Positions 1-8,445 of a DNA stretch of 64,000 nucleotides are shown one piece after another. Position 1 is the first letter of the stretch, and every line of letters begins with the position of its first letter. Origin of the DNA: Paraburkholderia phytofirmans OLGA172. GTDB taxonomy: Bacteria; Pseudomonadota; Gammaproteobacteria; Burkholderiales; Burkholderiaceae. The translations under genes were made by a program, and so were the position numbers. The stretch covers positions 1,612,001 through 1,676,000 of the forward strand of contig NZ_CP014579.1 of NCBI RefSeq assembly GCF_001634365.1, written 5' to 3'. The notes below the pieces were generated by a model, which worked only from the letters and a program-made list of their open reading frames with translations, had not been told where the DNA came from and made no database searches.

Positions 1-127
1 GCCTTCGGCGGGCTCGCCGGCTGCATTTCAAGAGTCGTCATCAAGGTCTCCGTTGTTATCGCTCGCGAACGTTCGCTGTCGTTGGCTACGTTCGGCCGTT
101 GCGAGTAACAGCCGCTATGCGAAGCCG

Positions 128-1327
128 TTATGCGCCCGCCACCACCGCCGCGATCGACGACGCCACATAGCCGGCATTGCGCGCATTCAAGCCTGCGACA
201 CACATGCGTCCCGAACGCAGCACATACACCGCGTATTCGCTGCGCAAACGCTCGACCTGAGCTTCGCTCAAGCCCGTGTACGTGAACATGCCGCGCTGCG
301 CGACGTAACGCGCGCGCATCACTTCATCGACGCGGCCGGCAAGGCCTTCGTGAATCGTGCCGCGCATGGCGAGAATCCGTTCGCGCATGGTGGCAAGCTC
401 GGCTTCCCACGAAGCACGTAAGGAAGCGTCCGACAGCACATTGGCGACGAGACGTGCGCCATGCGTCGGCGGATTGCTGTAATTGGCGCGCACCGTCGAC
501 ATCAATTGACCGAGCACGCGCGCCGCCTCTTCCTTGCTCTTGCACACCACGCTCAACGCGCCGCAGCGCTCGCCGTACAGCGAGAAGTTCTTCGAGAACG
601 AATTGGCGGCGATCAGCGGCACACCCGCATCGGCGAGCAGGCGCACGCAGGCGGCGTCCTCCTCGAGGCCCGCGCCGAAACCTTGATACGCCATGTCGAC
701 AAACGCAATCAGTTTGCGGCGCTGCAATACCGGCACCAGTTCCGCCCATTGCGCCGGGCTCAGGTCGACGCCGGTCGGATTGTGGCAGCACGCGTGCAGC
801 AGCACGATGCTCCGTTCCGGCAAACGGCCGATCGTATCGATCATGTCGGCGAAACGCAGGCCACCGGTCTTTTCGTCGTAATAGGGATAGGTGTTGACCG
901 TGAGGCCCGCGCCTTCGAACACCACGCGATGGTTTTCCCAACTCGGATCGCTGATCCATATCTGCGAGGCTGGGAAATAGCGCTTCAGAAAATCCGCGCC
1001 GACTTTCAGTGCGCCTGAGCCGCCGATGGTCTGCAAGGTCGCGATGCGGCCCGCTGCACGCGTTTCGCTGTCGGCACCGAACACCAGCGCCTGTGCTGCG
1101 TCGCGGTAGAGCGGCAGACCGGCCATCGGCAGGTAGGAGCGCGGGCCGATCGCGCCGAGCAGCGCGGTTTCGGCACGCCGCACGGCGTCCATCACCGGCA
1201 GCTTGCCGGCGTCGTCGAAATAGATGCCGATGCTCAGGTTGACCTTGTTGGGCCGCGGATCGAGTTGAAAATCCTCGTTCAGGCTCAGGATCGGGTCGCC
1301 CGGATAGGCGGGAATGTGGTCGAACAT
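128..1327 (-). CDS. Aromatic/aspartate aminotransferase (class I, PLP)
   Basis: This 399-residue cytosolic enzyme is a fold-type I aminotransferase of the TyrB/AspC group. It would move amino groups between aspartate or aromatic amino acids and 2-oxo acids. The protein opens MFDHIPAYPGDPI, the usual start of the family. It carries the substrate-site motif HNPTGVD and the PLP-lysine motif NSFSKNFSLYGERCG. Length is normal. The ATG at 1327 is chosen because AAGGA lies just upstream and because the extra 51 codons before it look unlike the family. The divergent neighbour is a decayed LysR gene that may once have regulated it. TyrB-like versus AspC-like specificity cannot be settled by eye. Confidence 0.9.
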   Translation of the reverse strand: MFDHIPAYPGDPILSLNEDFQLDPRPNKVNLSIGIYFDDAGKLPVMDAVRRAETALLGAIGPRSYLPMAGLPLYRDAAQALVFGADSETRAAGRIATLQTIGGSGALKVGADFLKRYFPASQIWISDPSWENHRVVFEGAGLTVNTYPYYDEKTGGLRFADMIDTIGRLPERSIVLLHACCHNPTGVDLSPAQWAELVPVLQRRKLIAFVDMAYQGFGAGLEEDAACVRLLADAGVPLIAANSFSKNFSLYGERCGALSVVCKSKEEAARVLGQLMSTVRANYSNPPTHGARLVANVLSDASLRASWEAELATMRERILAMRGTIHEGLAGRVDEVMRARYVAQRGMFTYTGLSEAQVERLRSEYAVYVLRSGRMCVAGLNARNAGYVASSIAAVVAGA

Positions 1328-1543
1328 GGCAATTCCTTGAGTGGGGCCCCGCGTGTGGCTGGACTGCGGCCTGCGTATACCCTGGATGTGGGCCGTTGCA
1401 GCCTGATCGTAGCCGCGTGGGCGAGACGGAAGTCTAAGCGCGTTACCCGCTTCGCGTCGACCAGGACAAGTGTCGACCAATGGCTAGCTGCCTGCAATCA
1501 ATCGTTTTTTCACGATTAGTAAGTTTTTCTTTAGAATCGCCTG

Positions 1544-1893
1544 ATGCCACTCACGCGCGTCACCATCCGTCAGTTCGAAGCGTTTCTCGCCATCGTCGAT
1601 TTGCACAGTATCGGCGCGGCGGCGGAGCGGCTTCGCCGCTCGCGCGAACCTTCGGGCTGGTGATGAAACGCATCGTCGATCCCGAGACGATCCGCGAGGT
1701 TTGCGTGTATCGCTCGACCGAACGTGCGCTGTCACCGCCTGCGGACGGTTTTGCGGAATTCATCATGCCGTGGCTGAAGCGCTGGGATCGTGAGACGCAG
1801 GCCGATGCGCGGGCGCACCTGCGTCCCAACGTCACCGCAGCACGTTCTCCCCAGACTCAAACACAGAAACGCCGCATCAGAAGCGATAGTTGA
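1544..1893 (+). pseudogene. LysR-family regulator, internally deleted relic
   Basis: An ATG at 1544 opens a frame with a clear LysR helix-turn-helix beginning (MPLTRVTIRQFEAFLAIVD, then a SIGAAAERL helix). It stops after 39 codons at 1661-1663. From about 1650 another frame reads like a LysR C-terminus (LVMKRIVDPETIREV, then ALSPPADGFAEFI) and runs to 1893. The middle, roughly 200 codons of effector domain, is missing and the two ends are joined out of frame. It lies divergent to the aminotransferase, the usual position of a LysR partner, so this is probably its dead regulator. The 3' end overlaps the neighbouring porin-like gene by a few bases. Confidence 0.7.
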
Positions 1894-2773
1894 TTGAGAT
1901 ATCGGCCACACCGGTGGCCCTGCTGTGCGTAATCGGACTATTGCCCGCGCTGCCGACCAGTTCTTCAAATGCGCCGTCGGCGGTGGCAAACCAGTGCTTA
2001 TCGAACAGCCACACCGCACTAATGCCGAAGCCCACCGACTTGAATCCGGCGCTCGCGTGATACTCCGAGTATTGCGAGTGCGCCGCCTGATTCTGATTCA
2101 CACCGTACCAGCTGTTCATGTACTTAGAGTCCGCGAGTGTCACGTTCGGCCCCGCGAACCAGAAGAATTTTTTCGTGCTGCCCGGCATCGGCAGATAAGC
2201 GCCGAGATCGCCGATCCAGCCGTTCGAGCCGCCGAAATAGCGCCGGACGTCGGCGCGCAGCACGAGCGGGAAATCTTTCGACACGACATATTCCCCAGAG
2301 AGTTTGACGCCTGGCGCCTGATTGATGTTGCCGAGACCGTTCAGCTCCTCCGGATCGTCATGGCCGCGACGCCCGAGATCGTAGACGGCCCCGAGACTCG
2401 CGCGCCAGTTCTGCCCTTGCGCGAAGTTGACCCCAAGGCCTTCGCCGCTGGAAAAGTAGAACAGGTCCTTATAGCGCACGTCGATGCTCGGACCGGCCAT
2501 CACGTGATACCGGTCGGAGCCCTCATAACGCGGCTGGAACGACGCCGCCGCGCCGATGCGCACCTGCCATTCCGGAATCTCCGGCTGCCACATCTTCTGC
2601 AGCGGAATGCCCACGGAGTACTGCCATTCGCCCAGCGGCGAAGGGGTTTGGGCCAGGGCCGAAGCCGGCAAGACGCCGATACCGCCGAGGGTCACGGCGA
2701 CCAGAGATGTTGCCGCGATGCTTGTTTGTTTATGGCGAATCTTGCCGATCCGCTTTCTACGGCTGATCAACAC
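1877..2773 (-). CDS. MipA/OmpV family outer-membrane protein
   Basis: This 298-residue protein has a basic N-terminus and a hydrophobic segment ending ASALAQ, a Sec signal peptide cut near residue 42. The rest is rich in alternating aromatic/polar strands and ends in a terminal aromatic (SINYRF), as in beta-barrels. The pattern EGSDRYHVMAGPSIDVRYKD is typical of the MipA/OmpV family, which has roles in murein-enzyme scaffolding or outer-membrane permeability. The start is a GTG at 2773, selected because GGAGG sits 7 nt upstream. It is a single gene; its 3' end touches the LysR relic. Exact role in this organism is unknown. Confidence 0.85.
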   Translation of the reverse strand: MLISRRKRIGKIRHKQTSIAATSLVAVTLGGIGVLPASALAQTPSPLGEWQYSVGIPLQKMWQPEIPEWQVRIGAAASFQPRYEGSDRYHVMAGPSIDVRYKDLFYFSSGEGLGVNFAQGQNWRASLGAVYDLGRRGHDDPEELNGLGNINQAPGVKLSGEYVVSKDFPLVLRADVRRYFGGSNGWIGDLGAYLPMPGSTKKFFWFAGPNVTLADSKYMNSWYGVNQNQAAHSQYSEYHASAGFKSVGFGISAVWLFDKHWFATADGAFEELVGSAGNSPITHSRATGVADISINYRF

Positions 2774-3117
2774 CAGATGCCTCCGTTCTCGCGTATCGCG
2801 AAGGGGGTTGGGTTCTCACCCGAGGTCCGCAATGGTTTGCAAACCTCCGGGCGACCGGCGCAATGCTACGCGCGGCATGTAATTCTTTCAGCAGACGACA
2901 CGCATTGCCCGACAAAATGCATTATCCGAACCCGATGCCGCCCCATAAATTGGGCATTGGTACGAACAGAGACGTGCGAAAGATTTGCCGACGCACGCTC
3001 CTTTGCAAAATGCGGGCCAGGTCGCCGGAGAGCCGGCTCGGATCGGAACAACGCAAGGACAGACCGACGGACGCAGGCAAGCGCGCCGTGGCGGTGGTGA
3101 CAGGCAGAATACAGCCA
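2774..3117. other. Intergenic stretch, no gene seen
   Basis: This stretch lies between the mipA-like gene and the msrA terminator. Short open frames exist on both strands but none has protein-like composition plus a ribosome site. It presumably holds the promoter of the outer-membrane gene. Confidence 0.5.
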
Positions 3118-3118
3118 C

Positions 3119-3153
3119 AAAAAAACGTCCGGCGCCGCGCGATGCGACGCCGG
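3119..3153 (-). terminator. Rho-independent terminator after msrA
   Basis: On the minus strand a CCGGCG/CGCCGG stem (3148-3153 with 3129-3134), possibly extended by further GC pairs inside, is followed by a run of seven T (3119-3125). It sits 19 bases past the msrA stop codon. Confidence 0.75.
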
Positions 3154-3171
3154 AACAGGGAGATTGCCGCT

Positions 3172-3915
3172 TTATTGCCCCGCTTCGACCAGCACAGGCT
3201 TGTCGCGATAGAGATTCGGAAACAGGCGCTTCAGGTTGGCGACCTTCGGCATGTCGTTGATTGCGATATACGCGGAGTTCGGATGCAACGTCAGGTAGTT
3301 CTGATGGTAGGACTCGGCAGGATAGAAACCCTTGAACGGCTCGGTTTTCGTGACGATCGCCGCCGGGAAGGCGTGTGCCTTATCGAGTTGCGCGATGTAA
3401 CTTTGCGCGATATGCCGCTGCGTGTCGTTCAGCGGGAACACTGCCGAACGGTATTGCGTGCCGCTGTCCGGCCCCTGGCGGTTCAACTCGGTCGGATCCT
3501 GAATCACCGAGAAGTAGACCTGCAACAACTGCCCGTAGGTGACCTTGGTGGGGTCGAACGTGACCTGCACGGATTCCGCATGGCCGGTGTCGCCGCCACT
3601 AACGGTTTCGTACTGCGCGGTGTCGCGCTGACCGCCTGAATAACCCGACACCGCCTTTGTGACGCCCCGCACGTGCTGGAACACGCCCTGCACGCCCCAG
3701 AAGCAGCCGCCCGCGAACACGGCGGTTTCTTCGTGCGAGGTCGTGGCGGAGATCGGCTCGTCGAGTGCGGGGGGCGCAATCACAACCCCGGCTTCCGACG
3801 AGAATGCCACGCGCTGCGCCAGCAGCAGCGCCAGCGCGCCGAGCCCGACCGACAGTGCGATGGCCGCTCCGCGTGAGCGGGACGGTTTGCCGATGATGCG
3901 TTTCTCGATTTTCAT
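3172..3915 (-). CDS. msrA: Peptide-methionine (S)-S-oxide reductase MsrA, membrane-anchored/exported
   Basis: MsrA reduces methionine-S-sulfoxide in oxidised proteins. The catalytic GCFWG motif places the active Cys at residue 71, followed by the family pattern GVTKAVSGYSGG. The first ~40 residues are a basic stretch plus a hydrophobic segment, an N-terminal anchor or signal, so the enzyme should act in the periplasm. Apart from Cys71 I see no other cysteine, so there is no internal resolving Cys; recycling would need an external thiol. The start has AGGACG upstream. It lies 19 bp downstream of msrB on the same strand, so the two are probably one transcript for envelope repair. Confidence 0.93.
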   Translation of the reverse strand: MKIEKRIIGKPSRSRGAAIALSVGLGALALLLAQRVAFSSEAGVVIAPPALDEPISATTSHEETAVFAGGCFWGVQGVFQHVRGVTKAVSGYSGGQRDTAQYETVSGGDTGHAESVQVTFDPTKVTYGQLLQVYFSVIQDPTELNRQGPDSGTQYRSAVFPLNDTQRHIAQSYIAQLDKAHAFPAAIVTKTEPFKGFYPAESYHQNYLTLHPNSAYIAINDMPKVANLKRLFPNLYRDKPVLVEAGQ

Positions 3916-3934
3916 GATGTTCGTCCTGATTCGA

Positions 3935-4456
3935 TCAGCTCGTGCCGCGCGAGGCGGGCGTGAATGTTAAAGCGAGGCCGTTCATGCAATAGCGCAGGCC
4001 GGTCGGTTTGGGGCCGTCGTCGAATACGTGACCCAGATGGCTGCCGCAGCGCCGGCACAGCACTTCGTCGCGCGTCATGCCGAACGACTTGTCGGTATGC
4101 GTGATGACCGCGTGATCCAGCGGCTGCCAGAAACTCGGCCAGCCGGTGCCGCTATCGAATTTCGTCGTTGACGAAAACAGCGGCAGTGCGCAACCGGCGC
4201 ACGCGAATGTGCCGGCGCGGTGCTCGTCGTTTAGCGGGCTGCTGAATGGCCGCTCCGTGCCCGCTTCGCGCAGCACGCGGTACTGCGCGTCCGTCAGGAG
4301 CTTGTGCCATTCGGCGTCGCTGTGCACGACCTCGTAGGCCGCCGCGGCGCCCGCGGCACTCATACCCGCCGCGCGTGCAGTGCGCCATGCCGCAGTGCTG
4401 CCGGCGAGCGACGCCGCGCCGATTAACCTGAAGAAACTCCGTCTGCTGCAAGCCAT
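3935..4456 (-). CDS. msrB: Peptide-methionine (R)-S-oxide reductase MsrB, Tat-type signal
   Basis: MsrB reduces methionine-R-sulfoxide. The 173-residue protein begins with a twin-arginine signal (SRRSFFRL then a hydrophobic stretch ending near AWRTARAAG), so it should be exported folded, with its zinc in place. Two CxxC pairs (CAGC and CRRC) form the structural zinc site. The catalytic motif is RYCMNG near the C-terminus, and GTGWPSFW is the other conserved block. The start is supported by GGGACG upstream. It is the first gene of an msrB-msrA pair, giving repair of both sulfoxide stereoisomers outside the cytoplasm. Confidence 0.93.
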   Translation of the reverse strand: MACSRRSFFRLIGAASLAGSTAAWRTARAAGMSAAGAAAAYEVVHSDAEWHKLLTDAQYRVLREAGTERPFSSPLNDEHRAGTFACAGCALPLFSSTTKFDSGTGWPSFWQPLDHAVITHTDKSFGMTRDEVLCRRCGSHLGHVFDDGPKPTGLRYCMNGLALTFTPASRGTS

Positions 4457-4591
4457 GATGATCGTCCCGGAAAGTCCGTACCGTTCACCCGTTCAGGCGC
4501 TGATGGCGCCGCCCGCGAGTGGTCCTGACACTTAGTCGGCCAGCAAGGGGATTTATGACAGCATGCGCGTCTTTTTAGGTCATGGCGGCGG

Positions 4592-5143
4592 TTACAGCGG
4601 AAATTTCGTGGTCGACAGGATTTCCTTGAGCACCATGAACGAGCGGATTTGCCGCACGCCCGGCAGGTAGAGCAACTGTTCCGCGTGCAGACGATTGAAG
4701 CTGTCGCTATCGCGCGTACGGATCGTCATGAAATAGTCGAACTCGCCGATCACCACATGACATTCCATGCACCCCGCTACCTTCTGCGCGGCTTTCTCGA
4801 ACTCGGCAAACGACTCCGGCGTGGACCGATCCAGCACCACGCCAATGATGACCAGCATTCCCGCCCCGGCCGCCTTCGGGTCGATCAACGCGACGACACC
4901 GCGAATCAGTCCCGATTCCTTTAGCCGCTCGACGCGCCGCAGACACGCCGGCGCGCTCAATTTGACTTTGGCCGCGAGCGCGACGTTCGAAATCGACGCG
5001 TCGGTCTGCAACTGACGCAGGATCGCCCGATCGATGCGATCGAGCGCGTGAAGCTGGTCGGTTTTCGCGGCAGTGGCGGCAGTGGCGGCAGTGGCGGCAG
5101 TGGCGGCAGTGGCCGGTGTATCACGAGCTTTTGTTGCGCTCAT
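4592..5143 (-). CDS. Lrp/AsnC family transcriptional regulator
   Basis: This 183-residue protein has an N-terminal AsnC helix-turn-helix (LDRIDRAILRQLQTDASISN, recognition helix SAPACLRRVERLKESG) and a C-terminal RAM effector domain (MLVIIGVVLDRSTPESF, then VIGEFDYFM). Such proteins form octamers and control amino-acid metabolism. The ATG at 5143 is preferred over a TTG 51 bases upstream, although neither has a strong ribosome site. Between the start and the HTH lies an unusual Ala/Thr linker encoded by a 9-bp tandem repeat. No target is evident; the adjacent genes are msrB and an accessory patch. Confidence 0.85.
   Translation of the reverse strand: MSATKARDTPATAATAATAATAATAAKTDQLHALDRIDRAILRQLQTDASISNVALAAKVKLSAPACLRRVERLKESGLIRGVVALIDPKAAGAGMLVIIGVVLDRSTPESFAEFEKAAQKVAGCMECHVVIGEFDYFMTIRTRDSDSFNRLHAEQLLYLPGVRQIRSFMVLKEILSTTKFPL
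5071..5115. repeat. 9-bp tandem repeat inside the Lrp/AsnC gene
   Basis: Four exact copies of CAGTGGCGG (5071-5106) and a fifth with one change (5107-5115). On the coding strand they give repeated Ala-Ala-Thr in the N-terminal linker. Being a multiple of 3, copy-number change would keep the frame. Confidence 0.9.
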
Positions 5144-5337
5144 CGATTCAGGGTCGGCCTTTTTGTTAGGTGAACTTCTACTGAATATTTCCAAAATTAT
5201 GCCGGACGGAATTTCTTTGCAAGCTCATTTCTAGCGCTATTCCCTACCATTTGACTAGCGCGACTGCTTATTGCTCGCGTCGAGGAACCCGAGCGCCAAT
5301 TCATGTCGAACTTCAGTGAGCAAACCGGAGCAAGTGA

Positions 5338-5469
5338 ATGAGCTACGAGCAATATAAGATTCGCCGGGGCCGTCCTCTCGGTTCGGGGGCAGCACGGGTG
5401 CGGGTGAGCTTGTCGCCGGTTCCCTCACGTAGCAGGTTACGCAGCTTGAGCGCGGTGAGTTCATGCTGA
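5338..5469 (+). CDS. Small ORF, 43 aa, unknown
   Basis: The ATG at 5338 has GGAG 7 nt upstream and overlaps by ATGA the stop of a 12-codon frame (5303-5341). It encodes a basic peptide beginning MSYEQYKIRRGRPLGSGA. Its stop overlaps the start of the next small frame (5463). No family is recognised; the second half is low-complexity Ser/Arg. It may be a remnant of a longer gene. The main support is the chain of overlapping starts and stops and the terminator at 5712. Confidence 0.3.
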   Translation: MSYEQYKIRRGRPLGSGAARVRVSLSPVPSRSRLRSLSAVSSC

Positions 5470-5633
5470 AGCCCGACTCGAATGAATTTGTGCGCCGCTC
5501 ATGCTTGCGTGCCATCACCACCGTGATTCACCGTGAACCGGCACGCGAGTATGACGTGAGCCTATGGTTTGCGGTGCATCACAGCGGCAGTGGTCAAACG
5601 TTCCGTATGTACAAACTGGAAAGGCTGAAATGA
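5463..5633 (+). CDS. Small ORF, 56 aa, unknown
   Basis: This 56-residue frame begins MLKPDSNEFVRRSCLR and continues with a plausible strand region (YDVSLWFAVHHSGSGQ) and a basic end (FRMYKLERLK). The ATG lies inside the stop of the previous small frame, with GGTGAG close upstream. Its stop overlaps by ATGA a further 17-codon frame (5630-5683). A rho-independent terminator follows at 5712. I recognise no family. Composition is more protein-like than the surrounding frames, so this is the best gene candidate in the 5195-6060 stretch, but it could be a fragment. Confidence 0.4.
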   Translation: MLKPDSNEFVRRSCLRAITTVIHREPAREYDVSLWFAVHHSGSGQTFRMYKLERLK

Positions 5634-5701
5634 CGAAGGTGGACCGGTTTCTTTGCCTGAAGGAAAAGCCGCCAGCAGTGTGAACTGACCCCGCAAATGG
5701 C

Positions 5702-5865
5702 TCATTCCTGCGCCCGCCCCACAGCGGGCTTTTTTGTAGGGTTTCTGGCCGCTTCACCATCGCCTGCGTCTATCTCAAGTTCGCACAGTTCAATGATGCC
5801 GCGCAGTGCATCGAGTTCGTCCGTCGCCCCGCTTCGATCTGTGAATCGCTGATGGTGACGTCCAC
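5702..5865 (-). pseudogene. Possible frameshifted small gene
   Basis: On the minus strand a GTG at 5865 opens VDVTISDSQIEAGRR. After an apparent one-base loss near 5815 a second frame continues DELDALRGIIELCELEIDAG and stops at 5702-5704. Joined, they make about 54 coherent acidic residues; separately each is truncated or has no start codon. I recognise no family. It overlaps the plus-strand terminator at 5712-5735. Evidence is composition only. Confidence 0.25.
5712..5735 (+). terminator. Rho-independent terminator after the small-ORF chain
   Basis: Stem GCCCGC (5712-5717) with GCGGGC (5724-5729), six-base loop, then TTTTTT (5730-5735). It implies plus-strand transcription of the preceding small frames. 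Confidence 0.7.
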
Positions 5866-6060
5866 TGAATGCCTGCGATACGAGCGTTGTTGGCGCACAG
5901 ATTAGCGCCGGCCCTGCTTTGAAGCTGTCAGTTTCAGCCTGTCTGTAAAGATGTGTCGCGCGACGGCGCTTTTCAGAATTGCCCTATTTTGACTCCCAGC
6001 TCCCCGATGCAGTGTCGCCTTATTACGCATTTCTAACGACGCATTACAAAAGGGAGATGT

Positions 6061-8436
6061 ATGAGAATAGACAAGCCGTCTTGCGGGCTAGCAGGCAACC
6101 TCGCCCGTCTACTGGCCGCATTCATGCTGCTACTGGTGGCGTTCGGCGCGAGAGCCGACAGCGGCGACGACATCTGTTTTCCGCTGTATGCGAGAGCAGG
6201 GGCCATTCCTGGCGATAAAGACTGCCCGTTGATTGCTGCGAGCCAGACATCAACCGGCATGGGGACGTATTTCTGCACTGCAAATGCGCAGGAAATGATC
6301 GCCCGGTACTGCAAGGGGCCTGATCCTGTCCTGCCTGAAGACTCCTGCCCAGTTGCCGATCCTATCTATCCGGCCAATGGCCAGGTGACGCTCTCCGAAA
6401 ACGACTTCCGTAGCGGCGACGGGATACCGCTAACGTTCACACGAAGCTACCTGTCTTCACCGTTTCTTAACTCGGCGACTTCCATGGGGTCAGGATGGGT
6501 AAATAACTGGCAGCGGCGATTAAACGTCGCCGGGGCGAGCGGTAGTTCACCCAAGGTCATCGCCTATCGCGCAAACAGCCAACCGCTCACGTTCCTATTG
6601 ACCGGTGGACAGTGGAGGACGTCCAGCTTTAGTGGGCTTGCAATCAGTCAAAACGGCTCCGGATGGACGCTTACCGACCTAACGACCGATACCGCCGAGT
6701 CGTATTCAGCACAGGGCGTCCTGCTGTCCGAAACAACGCATACCGGTTTCACCCGAACGCTCACCTATGACGGCGCGGGGAGGCTCACGGCCATCAACCA
6801 GCGCGCGGCAGGTGCGGTTCCGAAGTATGAGTTACTGTCGATCAAGCTTGAGTACGACACGTCAGGCCGTATTTACCGCATGACAGACCCAAGCGGCGGT
6901 CTTACGCAATACGGTTATGACGGGAGCAGCAACCTCGTGTCGGTCACATGGCCCGATGGCTATGTGCGACGGTATGTCTATGACGACTCGCGCTTCAAGA
7001 ATTCACTCACCGGCGTAATTGACGAAAGCGGCTCACGGATCGCAACGTGGACATATGACGTACGGGGTCGTGCGACCGCCGCAAGTCACCCGGATACGAC
7101 GCAGAATGTTCAGTTTTCCTATGACAACAGCTCGACCACGATGTCCTGGAGTAACGAATCAGGCACCATGAACTACGCGTCTGTCGCTGGAATGTTGCGC
7201 TTGACTGGCGGCAGTACTACCGATGGCAACGAGAGCCGAAACCTGGACGCGAACGGCAACCTGTTACAGAAAACAGCACCCGACGGCGTCGCTGTCTATT
7301 CATATGACTCGGTGGGTCGGCCGGCGCGTGCGGCTGTGAGTAGCGCTAGTGGCATGGTGATAACGTCAGTGCGATATGCCGATGCGACGAGCCTGCATCC
7401 GTCACTTGTTGCAACCCCAGGCAAGATGCGTGCGTTCGCGTATGACGCAGGTGGCAACGTCACTGGATATAGCGAGTTCGACACGTCCGACACAACTGGC
7501 GCAAGCGGCTTCGACGCTACTGGCACAGGCAACAAGTTGACTGTTGGCGCGCGCTACGATGCCAATAACCGCCTGGCGCAAGCAACTGTCTATGTGAATG
7601 GTGTCAAGACCGAAGACTGGCATTATTTTTCTGACTCTACCGGCAACATAAACACCGCTCAGGACGTTGTTTCGGGTTGGCTGTTCGGGACGCAGAGTCG
7701 TGACGCGGCTAACCGCCCTACGTCGCTGACCGGCAACTATCGGGAAGCTCGACTCACTTATGACAAGCGTGGTCGTGTTAGCAAGTTTACGTACGACGAA
7801 CAGGCTCGACCATCGACCGGTGGCTTGCACCGTTTCCTCACCGTGAACTACGCTTACACGCCGGATGGTCGCGTTGCGAGTCGCACTGGCACGGTGGCTA
7901 GAAATGGGAGTAGTGCTGAAGCGATAACCAGTGATGAAATCGATCGGTGGATTAGCAGCTATGAGTCGGGCGCCGACCCGATCGGGCCACCGGCTAATCT
8001 CTCTGGCTCGCTTAAAGCATTGAAGGCAGGCGGTTCGACAGCGATCACGCCGGTATGCTCTGAGTGCTATGTTTTCACAAAAGCCAAGTTGGCGTGGAAA
8101 CTGTTTTACCGTGGCTTAACCGTCACTCAGTCGGGACAGCCGGTCACGGGTGACGTACCCGAACTGCAAATAGCGGCGCAGGAACAGGTTCCGTTCCCTA
8201 TCCTGATGCCTGACCAGAACGGACAATCGAAACGCGCGGTGCTGTATGCTCAACTGTTCCAAGCCAACGGCGACTCCGATTCCGGCTTCGTCAAATGTGC
8301 CATGTCAAGAAGGTGCGCCAAGGTGTACCAGAAGTGTATCGAGCACTGCAGCGATACAACACTTCCAACGCTTGGTGGCACTGGAATTCCGTTTTTCCGT
8401 TGTAAGAACAAATGTATTGCCGACAACGGATGTTAG
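6061..8436 (+). CDS. Secreted YD-repeat (RHS-like) protein with cysteine-rich C-terminal tail
   Basis: This 791-residue protein starts with a Sec signal peptide (hydrophobic core LLAAFMLLLVAFG, cleavage near ARA-DS). A DUF6531-like segment follows (ANGQVTLSENDF...PLTFTRSYLSS, about residues 95-130). Then comes a long series of YD/RHS repeats (YDGAGRL, YDTSGRIYRMTDPSGG, YGYDGSSNLVSV) to about residue 620. The usual RHS core end (DPxGxxxxxN/PxxxxDP type) is absent. Residues 624-791 are unlike the repeats: CxxC at 666-669, then Cys at 746, 752, 759, 763, 781, 785 and 791. Start is supported by AGGGAG just upstream. A small gene follows 9 bp later. RHS proteins often end in toxin domains; that this tail is one is inference. 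Confidence 0.8.
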   Translation: MRIDKPSCGLAGNLARLLAAFMLLLVAFGARADSGDDICFPLYARAGAIPGDKDCPLIAASQTSTGMGTYFCTANAQEMIARYCKGPDPVLPEDSCPVADPIYPANGQVTLSENDFRSGDGIPLTFTRSYLSSPFLNSATSMGSGWVNNWQRRLNVAGASGSSPKVIAYRANSQPLTFLLTGGQWRTSSFSGLAISQNGSGWTLTDLTTDTAESYSAQGVLLSETTHTGFTRTLTYDGAGRLTAINQRAAGAVPKYELLSIKLEYDTSGRIYRMTDPSGGLTQYGYDGSSNLVSVTWPDGYVRRYVYDDSRFKNSLTGVIDESGSRIATWTYDVRGRATAASHPDTTQNVQFSYDNSSTTMSWSNESGTMNYASVAGMLRLTGGSTTDGNESRNLDANGNLLQKTAPDGVAVYSYDSVGRPARAAVSSASGMVITSVRYADATSLHPSLVATPGKMRAFAYDAGGNVTGYSEFDTSDTTGASGFDATGTGNKLTVGARYDANNRLAQATVYVNGVKTEDWHYFSDSTGNINTAQDVVSGWLFGTQSRDAANRPTSLTGNYREARLTYDKRGRVSKFTYDEQARPSTGGLHRFLTVNYAYTPDGRVASRTGTVARNGSSAEAITSDEIDRWISSYESGADPIGPPANLSGSLKALKAGGSTAITPVCSECYVFTKAKLAWKLFYRGLTVTQSGQPVTGDVPELQIAAQEQVPFPILMPDQNGQSKRAVLYAQLFQANGDSDSGFVKCAMSRRCAKVYQKCIEHCSDTTLPTLGGTGIPFFRCKNKCIADNGC

Positions 8437-8445
8437 AGGAACGCC

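Noticed and set aside
1..127. Coding sequence at the left edge
   Set aside because: Short frames only, with no protein-like composition; treated as intergenic downstream of the aminotransferase.
5712..5735. Terminator acting on the minus strand
   Set aside because: No T-run follows the stem on the minus strand; it works for plus-strand transcripts only.
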